From positions 799,001 to 863,000 of the forward strand of contig NC_061797.1 in assembly GCF_021462225.1 (NCBI RefSeq): 64,000 nt of DNA, given 5' to 3'. Every line of letters starts with the position of its first letter. Position 1 is the first letter of the stretch. This document shows positions 1 through 12,165 of this stretch, one piece after another. The notes beneath the pieces were generated by a model. It was not told the origin of the DNA, did no database searches, and saw only the letters and a program-made list of their open reading frames with translations. Origin of the DNA: Girardinichthys multiradiatus. Lineage: Eukaryota; Chordata; Actinopteri; Cyprinodontiformes; Goodeidae. Position numbers and translations under genes: made by a program.

Positions 1-3000
1 ATAAGGGTCCTCCTGACTCTGAAGGAGATTTGGACTTGGTTTTGGTGGAGTTTTCTTACTGGTTCTGATAGGTTTTACCTGGTTCTGATAGACTTTTACG
101 TGGTTCAGATGGAGTTTTGTATATGGTTCTGATGAAGATTTGTACCAGGTTCTGATGGACTTTGGACCTGGTTCTAGTGGAGGGTCCCTAAATGGTTCTG
201 ATGGAGATTTCCTCTTGGTTCTGATGGAGTTTGGGTCCGGTTCTGATGTAGATAATTTCCTAGTTCTGTTGGAGTTTGGGTATGGTTCTGATAGAGGGTC
301 CTCCTGACTCTGAAGGAGATTAGACTTGGTTTTGGTGGAGTTTTCTTTCTGGTTCTGAGAGGTTTTACCTGGTTCTGATACATATTTGTACCTGGTTTTG
401 ATGGAGATTTCTTCTTGGTTCTGATGGAGTTTGGGTCTGGTTCTGATTAATGTTGGACCATGTTCTGATATAAGGGTCCTCCTGACTCTGAAGGAGATTT
501 GGACTTGGTTTTGGTGGAATTTTCTTACTGGTTCTTATAGGTTTTACCTGGTTCTGATACATGTTTGTACCTGGTTCTAATGGAGATTTTTTCCTGGTTC
601 TGGTGGAGGGTCCCTAACTGGTTTTGATGGAGATTTCCTCTTGGTTCTGATAGAGTTTGGACCTGGTTCTAATAGCGGGTTCCTAACTAGTCTTGATGGG
701 GAATTCCTCTTGGTTCTGATGGAGTTTGGGTCTGGTTCTGATGAATGTTGGACCTGGTTCTTATATAAGGGTCCTCCTGACTCTGAAAGAGATTTGGACT
801 TGGTTTTGGTGGAGTTTTCTTACTGGTTCTGATAGGTTTTACCTGGTTCTGATAGACTTTTACGTGGTTCAGATGGAGTTTTGTATATGGTTCTGATGAA
901 GATTTGTACCAGGTTCTGATGGACTTTGGACCTGGTTCTAGTGGAGGGTCCCTAAATGGTTCTGATGGAGATTTCCTCTTGGTTCTGATGGAGTTTGGGT
1001 CCGGTTCTGATGTAGATAATTTCCTGGTTCTGATGGAGTTTGTGTATGGTTCTGATAGAGGGTTCCTAACTGGTTCTGATGGAGTTTCGGTCCAGTTCTG
1101 GTGGAGATTTGTTCCAGGTTCTGATGCTTCTTGTAACTGGTTCTGATAGCAGTTTCTTTCTGGTTCTGATTGAGTTTGGACCTGGTTCTGATATAAGGGT
1201 CCTCCTGACTCTGAAGGAGATTTGGACTTGGTTTTGGTGGAGTTTTCTTACTGGTTCTGATAGGTTTTACCTGGTTCTGATGGAGTTTTGTATATGGTTC
1301 TGATGAAGATTTGTACCAGGTTCTGATGGACTTTGGACCTGGTTCTAGTGGAGGGTCCCTAAATGGTTCTGATGGAGATTTCCTCTTGGTTCTGATGGAG
1401 TTTGGGTCCGGTTCTGATGTAGAAAATTTCCTGGTTCTGATGGAGTTTGTGTATGGTTCTGATAGAGGGTTCCTAACTGGTTCTGATGGAGTTTCGGTCC
1501 AGTTCTGGTGGAGATTTGTTCCAGGTTCTGATGCTTCTTGTAACTGGTTCTGATAGCAGTTTCTTTCTGGTTCTGATTGAGTTTGGACCTGGTTCTGATA
1601 TAAGGGTCCTCCTGACTCTGAAGGAGATTTGGACTTGGTTTTGGTGGAGTTTTCTTACTGGTTCTGATAGGTTTTACCTGGTTCTGATAGACTTTTACGT
1701 GGTTCAGATGGAGTTTTGTATATGGTTCTGATGGACTTTGGACCTGGTTCTAGTGGAGGGTCCCTAAATGGTTTTGATGGAGATTTCCTCTTGGTTCTGA
1801 TAGAGTTTGGACCTGGTTCTAATAGTGGGTTCCTAACAAACCTTGATGGGGAATTCCTCTTGGTTCTGATGGAGTTTGGGTCTGGTTCTGATGAATGTTG
1901 GACCTGGTTCTGATATAAGGGTCCTCCTGACTCTGAAGGAGATTTGGACTTGGTTTTGGTGGAGTTTTCTTACTTGTTCTGATAGGTTTTACCTGGTTCT
2001 GATACATGTTTGTACCTGGTTCTGATACATGTTTGTACCTGGTTCTGATGGAGATTTTTTCCTGGTTCTGATGGAGATTTTTTCCTGGTTCTGATGAAGA
2101 TTTGTACCAGGTTCTGATGGACTTTGGACCTGGTTCTAGTGGAGGGTTCCTAAATGGTTCTGATGGAGATTTCCTCTTGGTTCTGATGGAGTTTGGGTCC
2201 AGTTCTGATGTAGATAATTTCCTGGTTCTGTTGGAGTTTGGGTATGGTTCTGATAGAGGGTCCTCCTGACTCTGAAGGAGATTAAGACTTGGTTTTTGTG
2301 GATTTTCTTACTGGTTCTGATAGGTTTTACCTGGTTCTGATAGACTTTTACGTGGTTCAGATGGAGTTTTGTATATGGTTCTGATGAAGATTTGTACCAG
2401 GTTCTGATGGACTTTGGACCTGGTTCTAGTGGAGGGTCCCTAAATGGTTCCAATGGTGATTTCCTCTTGGTTCTGATGGAGTTTGGGTCCGGTTCTGATG
2501 TAGATAATTTCCTAGTTCTGTTGGAGTTTGGGAATGGTTCTGATAGAGGGTTCCTAACTGGTTCTGAAGGAGTTTCGGTCCAGTTCTGGTGGAGATTTGT
2601 TCCAGGTTCTGATGCTTCTTGTAACTGGTTCTGATAGCGGTTTCTTTCTGCTTCTGATTGAGTTTGGACCTGGTTCTGATACAAATTTGTACCTGGTTCT
2701 GATATATGTTTGTACCTGGTTCTGATGGAGATTTTTTCGTGGTTCTGGTGGAGGGTCCCTAACTGGTTTTGATGGGGAATTCCTCTTGGTTCTGATGGAG
2801 TTTGGGTGTGGTTCTTATGAATGTTGGACCTGGTTCTGATATATGGGTCCTGTTGACTCTGAAAGAGATTTGGACTTGGTTTTGGTGGAGTTTTCTTACT
2901 GGTTCTGATAGGTTTTACCTGGTTCTGATACATATTTGTGCCTGGTTTTGATGGAGATTTCTTCTTGGTTCTGATGGAGTTTGGGTCTGGTTCTGATTAA

Positions 3001-6000
3001 TGTTGGACCATGTTCTGATATAAGGGTCCTCCCGACTCTGAAAGAGATTTGGACTTGGTTTTGGTGGAGTTTTCTTACTGGTTCTGATAGGTTTTACCTG
3101 GTTCTGATAGACTTTGACCTGGTTCAGATGGAGTTTTGTACATGGTTCTGATGAAGATTTGTACCAGGTTCTGATGGAGTTTGGGCCTGGTTCTAGTGGA
3201 GGGTCCCTAAATGGTTCTGATGGAGATTTCCTCTTGGTTCTGATGGAGTTTGGGTCCGGTTCTGATGTAGATAATTTCCTGGTTCTGATGGAGTTTGGGT
3301 ATGGTTCTGATACAAGTTTGTACCTGGTTCTGATAAATTTTTGTACCTTCCTCTGATGGAGATTTTTTCCTGGTTCTGATAGAGTTTGGACCTGGTTCTA
3401 ATAGTGGGTTCCTAACTAGTCTTGATGGGGAATTCCTCTTGGTTCTGATGGAGTTTGGGTCTGGTTCTGATGAATGTTGGACCTGGTTCTGATATAAGGG
3501 TCCTCCTGACTCTGAAGGAGATTTGGACTTGGTTTTGGTGGAGTTTTCTTACTGGTTCTGATAGGTTTTACACGGTTCTGATAGACTTTTACGTGGTTCA
3601 GATGGAGTTTTGTATATGGTTCTGATGGACTTTGGACCTGGTTCTAGTGGAGGGTCCCTAAATGGTTCTGATGGAGATTTCCTCTTGGTTCTGATGGAGT
3701 TTGGGTCCGGTTCTGATGTAGATAATTTCCTAGTTCTGTTGGAGTTTGGGTATGGTTCAGATTAATGTTGGACCATGTTCTGATATAAGGGTCCTCCTGA
3801 CTCTGAAGGAGATTTGGACTTGGTTTTGGTGGAATTTTCTTACTGGTTCTTATAGGTTTTACCTGGTTCTGATAGACTTTTACGTGGTTCAGATGGAGTT
3901 TTGTATATGGTTCTGATGAAGATTTGTACCAGGTTCTGATGGACTTTGGACCTGGTTCTAGTGGAGGGTCCCTAAATGGTTCTGATGGAGATTTCCTCTT
4001 GGTTCTGATGGAGTTTGGGTCCGGTTCTGATGTAGATAATTTCCTAGTTTTGTTGGAGTTTGGGTATGGTTCTGATAGAGGGTCCTCCTGACTCTGAAGG
4101 AGATTAAGACTTGGTTTTTGTGGAGTTTTCTTTCTGGTTCTGAGAGGTTTTACCTGGTTCTGATACATATTTGTACCTGGTTTTGATGGAGATTTCTTCT
4201 TGGTTCTGATGGAGTTTGGGTCTGGTTCTGATTAATGTTGGACCATGTTCTGATATAAGGGTCCTCCTGACTCTGAAGGAGATTTGGACTTGGTTTTGGT
4301 GGAATTTTCTTACTGGTTCTTATAGGTTTTACCTGGTTCTGATAGACTTTTACGTGGTTCAGATGGAGTTTTGTATATGGTTCTGATGAAGATTTGTACC
4401 AGGTTCTGATGGACTTTGGACCTGGTTCTAGTGGAGGGTCCCTAAATGGTTCTGATGGAGATTTCCTCTTGGTTCTGATGGAGTTTGGGTCCGGTTCTGA
4501 TGTAGATAATTTCCTAGTTTTGTTGGAGTTTGGGTATGGTTCTGATAGAGGGTCCTCCTGACTCTGAAGGAGATTAAGACTTGGTTTTTGTGGAGTTTTC
4601 TTTCTGGTTCTGAGAGGTTTTACCTGGTTCTGATACATATTTGTACCTGGTTTTGATGGAGATTTCTTCTTGGTTCTGATGGAGTTTGGGTCTGGTTCTG
4701 ATTAATGTTGGACCATGTTCTGATATAAGGGTCCTCCTGACTCTGAAGGAGATTTGGACTTGGTTTTGGTGGAATTTTCTTACTGGTTCTTATAGGTTTT
4801 ATCTGGTTCTGATACATGTTTGTACCTGGTTCTGATGGAGATTTTTTCCTGGTTCTGGTGGAGGGTCCCTAACTGGTTTTGATGGAGATTTCCTCTTGGT
4901 TCTGATAGAGTTTGGACCTGGTTCTAATAGCGGGTTCCTAACTAGTCTTGATGGGGAATTCCTCTTGGTTCTGATGGAGTTTGGGTCTGGTTCTGATGAA
5001 TGTTGGACCTGGTTCTGATATAAGGATCCTCCTGACTCTGAAGGAGATTTGGACTTGGTTTTGGTAGAGTTTTCTTACTGGTTCTGATAGGTTTTACCTG
5101 GTTCTGATAGACTTTTACGTGGTTCAGATGGAGTTTTGTATATGGTTCTGATGAAGATTTATACCAGGTTCTGATGGACTTTGGACCTGGTTCTAGTGGA
5201 GGGTCCCTAAATGGTTCCAATGGAGATTTCCTCTTGGTTCTGATGGAGTTTGGGTCCGGTTCTGATGTAGATAATTTCCTAGTTCTGATGGAGTTTCGGT
5301 CCAGTTCTGGTGGAGATTTGTTCCAGGTTCTGATGCTTCTTGTAACTGGTTCTGATAGCGGTTTCTTTCTGGTTCTGATTGAGTTTGGACCTGGTTCTGA
5401 TACAAATTTGTACCTGGTTCTGATACATGTTTGTACCTGGTTCTGATGGAGATTTCTTCTTTGTTCTGATGGAGTTTGGGTCTGGTTCTGATGAATGTTG
5501 GACCATGTTCTGATATAAGGGTCCTCCTGACTCTGAAGGAGATATGTAGTTGGTTTTGGTGGAATTTTCTTACTGGTTCTTATAGGTTTTACCTGGTTCT
5601 GATACATGTTTGTACCTGGTTCTGATGGAGATTTTTTCGTGCTTCTGGTGGAGGGTCCCTAACTGGTTTTGATGGAGATTTCCTCTTGGTTCTGATAGAG
5701 TTTGGACCTGGTTCTAATAGTGGGTTCCTAACTAGTCTTGATGGGGAATTCCTCTTGGTTCTGATGGAGTTTGGGTCTGGTTCTTATGAATGTTGGACCT
5801 GGTTCTGATATAAGGGTCCTCCTGACTCTGAAAGAGATTTGGACTTGGTTTTGGTGGAGTTTTCTTACTGGTTCTGATAGGTTTTACCTGGTTCTGATAC
5901 ATGTTTGTACCTGGTTCTGATGGAGATTTTTTCCTGGTTCTGGTGGAGGGTCCCTAACTGGTTTTGATGGAGATTTCCTCTTGGTTCTGATAGAGTTTGG

Positions 6001-9000
6001 ACCTGGTTCTAATAGCGGGTTCCTAACTAGTCTTGATGGGGAATTCCTCTTGGTTCTGATGGAATTTGGGTCTGGTTCTGATGAATGTTGGACCTGGTTC
6101 TGATATAAGGATCCTCCTGACTCTGAAGGAGATTTGGACTTGGTTTTGGTAGAGTTTTCTTACTGGTTCTGATAGGTTTTACCTGGTTCTGATAGACTTT
6201 TACGTGGTTCAGATGGAGTTTTGTATATGGTTCTGATGAAGATTTATACCAGGTTCTGATGGACTTTGGACCTGGTTCTAGTGGAGGGTCCCTAAATGGT
6301 TCCAATGGAGATTTCCTCTTGGTTCTGATGGAGTTTGGGTCCGGTTCTGATGTAGATAATTTCCTAGTTCTGATGGAGTTTGGGTATGGTTCTGATAGAG
6401 GGTTCCTAACTGGTTCTGATGGAGTTTCGGTCCAGTTCTGGTGGAGATTTGTTCCAGGTTCTGATGCTTCTTGTAACTGGTTCTGATAGCGGTTTCTTTC
6501 TGGTTCTGATTGAGTTTGGACCTGGTTCTGATACAAATTTGTACCTGGTTCTGATACATGTTTGTACCTGGTTCTGATGGAGATTTCTTCTTTGTTCTGA
6601 TGGAGTTTGGGTCTGGTTCTGATGAATGTTGGACCATGTTCTGATATAAGGGTCCTCCTGACTCTGAAGGAGATATGTAGTTGGTTTTGGTGGAATTTTC
6701 TTACTGGTTCTTATAGGTTTTACCTGGTTCTGATACATGTTTGTACCTGGTTCTGATGGAGATTTTTTCGTGCTTCTGGTGGAGGGTCCCTAACTGGTTT
6801 TGATGGAGATTTCCTCTTGGTTCTGATAGAGTTTGGACCTGGTTCTAATAGTGGGTTCCTAACTAGTCTTGATGGGGAATTCCTCTTGGTTCTGATGGAG
6901 TTTGGGTCTGGTTCTTATGAATGTTGGACCTGGTTCTGATATAAGGGTCCTCCTGACTCTGAAAGAGATTTGGACTTGGTTTTGGTGGAGTTTTCTTACT
7001 GGTTCTGATAGGTTTTACCTGGTTCTGATAGACTTTTACGTGGTTCAGATGGAGTTTTGTATATGGTTCTGATGAAGATTTGTACCAGGTTCTGATGGAC
7101 TTTGGACCTGGTTCTAGTGGAGGGTCCCTAAATGGTTCTGATGGAGATTTCCTCTTGGTTCTGATGGAGTTTGGGTCCGGTTCTGATGTAGATAATTTCC
7201 TGGTTCTGATGGAGTTTGGGTATGGTTCTGATGGAGGGTTCCTAACTGGTTCTGATAGAGTTTCGGTCCAGTTCTGGTGGAGATTTGTTCCAGGTTCTGA
7301 TGCTTCTTGTAACTGGTTCTGATAGCGGTTTCTTTCTGGTTGTGATTGAGTTTGGACCTGGTTCTGATACAAGTTTGTACCTGGTTCTGATACATGTTTG
7401 TACCTGGTTCTGATGGAGATTTTTTCCTGGTTCTGGTGGAGGGTCCCTAACTGGTTTTGATGGAGATTTCCTCTTGGTTCTGATAGAGTTTGGACCTGGT
7501 TCTAATAGTGGGTTCCTAACTAGTCTTGATGGGGAATTCATCTTGGTTCTGATGGAGTTTGGGTCTGGTTCTGATGAATGTTGGACCTGGTTCTGATATA
7601 AGGGTCCTCCTGACTCTGAAGGAGATTTGGACTTAGTTTAGTGGAGTTCTCTTACTGGGTCTGATAGGTTTTACCTGGTTCTGATACACGTTTGTACCTG
7701 GTTCTGATACATGTTTGTACCTGGTTCTGATGGAGATTTTTTCGTGCTTCTGGTGGAGGGTCCCTAACTGGTTTTGATGGAGATTTCCTCTTGGTTCTGA
7801 TAGAGTTTGGACCTGGTTCTAATAGTGGGTTCCTAACTAGTCTTGATGGGGAATTCCTCTTGGTTCTGATGGAGTTTGGGTCTGGTTCTTATGAATGTTG
7901 GACCTGGTTCTGATATAAGGGTCCTCCTGACTCTGAAAGAGATTTGGACTTGGTTTTGGTGGAGTTTTCTTACTGGTTCTGATAGGTTTTACATGGTTCT
8001 GATAGACTTTTACGTGGTTCAGATGGAGTTTTGTATATGGTTCTGATGAAGATTTGTACCAGGTTCTGATGGACTTTGGACCTGGTTCTAGTGGAGGGTC
8101 CCTAACTGGTTCTGATGGAGATTTCCTCTTGGTCCTGATGAATGTTGGACCTAGTTCTGATATAAGGGTCCTACTGACTCTGAAAGAGATTTGGACTTGG
8201 TTTTGGTGGAGTTTTCTTACTGGTTCTGATAGGTTTTACACGGTTCTGATAGACTTTTACGTGGTTCAGATGGAGTTTTGTATATGGTTCTGATGGACTT
8301 TGGACCTGGTTCTAGTGGAGGGTCCCTAAATGGTTCTGATGGAGATTTCCTCTTGGTTCTGATGGAGTTTGGGTCCGGTTCTGATGTAGATAATTTCCTA
8401 GTTCTGTTGGAGTTTGGGTATGGTTCAGATTAATGTTGGACCATGTTCTGATATAAGGGTCCTCCTGACTCTGAAGGAGATTTGGACTTGGTTTTGGTGG
8501 AATTTTCTTACTGGTTCTTATAGGTTTTACCTGGTTCTGATAGACTTTTACGTGGTTCAGATGGAGTTTTGTATATGGTTCTGATGAAGATTTGTACCAG
8601 GTTCTGATGGACTTTGGACCTGGTTCTAGTGGAGGGTCCCTAAATGGTTCTGATGGAGATTTCCTCTTGGTTCTGGTGGAGTTTGGGTCCGGTTCTGATG
8701 TAGATAATTTCCTAGTTCTGTTGGAGTTTGGGTATGGTTCTGATAGAGGGTCCTCCTGACTCTGAAGGAGATTAAGACTTGGTTTTTGTGGAGTTTTCTT
8801 TCTGGTTCTGAGAGGTTTTACCTGGTTCTGATACATATTTGTACCTGGTTTTGATGGAGATTTCTTCTTGGTTCTGATGGAGTTTGGGTCTGGTTCTGAT
8901 TAATGTTGGACCATGTTCTGATATAAGGGTCCTCCTGACTCTGAAGGAGATTTGGACTTGGTTTTGGTGGAATTTTCTTACTGGTTCTTATAGGTTTTAC

Positions 9001-11690
9001 CTGGTTCTGATACATGTTTGTACCTGGTTCTGATGGAGATTTTTTCCTGGTTCTGGTGGAGGGTCCCTAACTGGTTTTGATGGAGATTTCCTCTTGGTTC
9101 TGATAGAGTTTGGACCTGGTTCTAATAGCGGGTTCCTAACTAGTCTTGATGGGGAATTCCTCTTGGTTCTGATGGAGTTTGGGTCTGGTTCTGATGAATG
9201 TTGGACCTGGTTCTGATATAAGGATCCTCCTGACTCTGAAGGAGATTTGGACTTGGTTTTGGTAGAGTTTTCTTACTGGTTCTGATAGGTTTTACCTGGT
9301 TCTGATAGACTTTTACGTGGTTCAGATGGAGTTTTGTATATGGTTCTGATGAAGATTTATACCAGGTTCTGATGGACTTTGGACCTGGTTCTTGTGGAGG
9401 GTCCCTAAATGGTTCCAATGGAGATTTCCTCTTGGTTCTGATGGAGTTTGGGTCCGGTTCTGACGTAGATAATTTCCTAGTTCTGATGGAGTTTGGGTAT
9501 GGTTCTGATAGAGGGTTCCTAACTGGTTCTGATGGAGTTTCGGTCCAGTTCTGGTGGAGATTTGTTCCAGGTTCTGATTCTTCTTGTAACTGGTTCTGAT
9601 AGCGGTTTCTTTCTGGTTCTGATTGAGTTTGGACCTGGTTCTGATACAAATTTGTACCTGGTTCTGATACATGTTTGTACCTGGTTCTGATGGAGATTTC
9701 TTCTTTGTTCTGATGGAGTTTGGTTCTGGTTCTGATGAATGTTGGACCATGTTCTGATATAAGGGTCCTCCTGACTCTGAAGGAGATATGTAGTTGGTTT
9801 TGGTGGAATTTTCTTACTGGTTCTTGTAGGTTTTACCTGGTTCTGATACATGTTTGTACCTGGTTCTGATGGAGATTTTTTCGTGCTTCTGGTGGAGGGT
9901 CCCTAACTGGTTTTGATGGAGATTTCCTCTTGGTTCTGATAGAGTTTGGACCTGGTTCTAATAGTGGGTTCCTAACTAGTCTTGATGGGGAATTCCTCTT
10001 GGTTCTGATTGAGTTTGGGTCTGGTTCTTATGAATGTTGGACCTGGTTCTGATATAAGGGTCCTCCTGACTCTGAAAGAGATTTGGACTTGGTTTTGGTG
10101 GAGTTTTCTTACTGGTTCTGATAGGTTTTACATGGTTCTGATAGACTTTTACGTGGTTCAGATGGAGTTTTGTATATGGTTCTGATGAAGATTTGTACCA
10201 GGTTCTGATGGACTTTGGACCTGGTTCTAGTGGAGGGTCCCTAAATGGTTCTGATGGAGATTTCCTCTTGGTCCTGATGAATGTTGGACCTAGTTCTGAT
10301 ATAAGGGTCCTACTGACTCTGAAAGAGATTTGGACTTGGTTTTGGTGGAGTTTTCTTACTGGTTCTGATAGGTTTTACATGGTTCTGATAGACTTTTACG
10401 TGGTTCAGGTGGAGTTTTGTATATGGTTCTGATGAAGATTTGTACCAGGTTCTGATGGACTTTGGACCTGGTTCTAGTGGAGGGTCCCTAAATGGTTCTG
10501 ATGGAGATTTCCTCTTGGTTCTGATGGAGTTTGGGTCCGGTTCTGATGTAGATAATTTCCTGGTTCTGATGGAGTTTGGGTATGGTTCTGATGGAGGGTT
10601 CCTAACTGGTTCTGATAGAGTTTCGGTCCAGTTCTGGTGGAGATTTGTTCCAGGTTCTGATGCTTCTTGTAACTGGTTCTGATAGCGGTTTCTATCTGGT
10701 TGTGATTGAGTTTGGACCTGGTTCTGATACAAGTTTGTACCTGGTTCTGATACATGTTTGTACCTGGTTCTGATGGAGATTTTTTCCTGGTTCTGGTGGA
10801 GGGTCCCTAACTGGTTTTGATGGAGATTTCCTCTTGGTTCTGATAGAGTTTGGACCTGGTTCTAATAGTGGGTTCCTAACTAGTCTTGATGGGGAATTCC
10901 TCTTGGTTCTGATGGAGTTTGGGTCTGGTTCTGATGAATGTTGGACCTGGTTCTGATATAAGGGTACTCCTGACTCTGAAGGAGATTTGGTCTTGGTTTT
11001 GGTGGAATTTTTTAACTGGTTCTGATAGGTTTTACCTGGTTCTTATAGACTTTGACCTGGTTCAGATGGAGTTTTGTACATGGTTCTGATGAAGATTTGT
11101 ACCAGGTTCTGATGGAGTTTGGACCTGGTTCTAGTGGAGGGTCCCTAAATGGTTCTGATGGAGATTTCCTCTTGGTTCTGATGGAGTTTGGGTCCGGTTC
11201 TGATGTAGATAATTTCCTGGTTCTGATGGAGTTTGGGTATGGTTCTGATACAAGTTTGTACCTGGTTCTGATACATGTTTGTACCTGGTTCTGATGGAGA
11301 TTTTTTCCTGGTTCTGGTGGAGCGTCCCTGACTGGTTTTGATGGAGATTTCCTCTTGGTTCTGATAGAGTTTGGACCTGGTTCTAATAGTGGGTTCCTAA
11401 CTAGTCTTGATGGGGAATTCCTCTTGGCTCTGATGGAGTTTTGGTGTGGTTCTGATATAAGGGTACTCCTGACTCTGAAGGAGATTTGGCCTTGGTTTTG
11501 GTGGAATTTTCTTACTGGTTCTCATAGGTTTTACCTGGTTCTGATAGACTTTTACGTGGTTCAGATGGAGTTTTGTATATGGTTCTGATGAAGATTTGTA
11601 CCAGGTTCTGATGGAGTTTGGACCTGGTTCTAGTGGAGGGTCCCTAACTGGTTCTGATGGAGATTTCCTCTTGGTTCTGATGGAGTTCTG
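1..11690. repeat. Large tandem array of ~22-23 bp units (minisatellite/satellite) with higher-order blocks
   Basis: Almost every unit begins GGTTCTGATGGAG or a close variant, with alternating 22 and 23 bp spacing (about 45 bp per pair), roughly 500 units in all. Units are grouped into longer blocks: the segment near 3,781 recurs 470 bp later near 4,251; the variant 'gatatgtagttgg' occurs at 5,541, 6,672 and 9,785; the stretch at 7,080 recurs at 10,440 (3,360 bp) and that at 3,644 recurs at 8,312. The plus strand is rich in G and T. Open frames on both strands arise because paired units add 45 bp, so stops are periodically absent. The peptides are only the repeat in another alphabet, and I do not call them genes. 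The array continues beyond the left edge and ends abruptly inside the env gene of the adjacent retrovirus. Confidence 0.95.
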
Positions 11691-12069
11691 ATTGGTTTGG
11701 CATAAGAAAGAACTGTTTATCTGTGTATCCTATCAGGCCCATTGATATGGCGCAACTTGTCTCGGTGAGGTTCATAGCTTTGACATATATAGTGGGGCCT
11801 TGGGAATGCACGGGCATTATAGAACACACATAACAATCAGTTTTATTTTGAGTTTTAGCTGTGTCATACACATAACGATACCAGTAATTTTGCAGAAATG
11901 GGTGTGTGTCATGTCCTTCCGTCAGTGGTCTGAGATGGGTCCCGTCTGATGTCCATCTCTTCTGGTTCGGTATCCCCTCCTGTGGATCCTGCTTTAGATA
12001 GAGAAAGAGTCCTGCTACCAGAATTAAGCTCAGGCTTATCAGTCCTGTCCACATGTTACAGAGAGCCAT
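11690..12069 (-). pseudogene. ERV-1 env, N-terminal part only
   Basis: The frame starts with a Met, a short polar stretch and a strong hydrophobic segment (residues ~5-26), fitting a retroviral Env leader peptide. It is followed by a hydrophilic surface-subunit-like region with N-glycosylation sequons and a 'CYVC' cysteine pair near residue 80. It follows the integrase end by about 100 bp, as expected for env. The frame then passes straight into the 22-bp tandem array; its last residues are array sequence. No transmembrane subunit is present in the window, so this fragment cannot encode a complete Env. Identification rests on position, leader and cysteines rather than a diagnostic motif; ERV-2 has the same start at 47,007. 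Confidence 0.7.
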
Positions 12070-12165
12070 TTTATAATTGGGCGCAGATCAGCTGTTTTCT
12101 TCACCGGTTTGAGACGCTGGGCCATATGGGTCCTCCAACCCCTTTGAATCCGGACTTCCTTCTGC

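Noticed and set aside
2136..2933. 265-codon open frame (and many shorter ones) in the tandem array
   Set aside because: The peptide is only the 45-bp repeat pair translated; frames occur on both strands and shift with unit length. No start context or homology.
1..11690. CRISPR-like repeat array
   Set aside because: Units are contiguous without unique spacers and the genome is eukaryotic.
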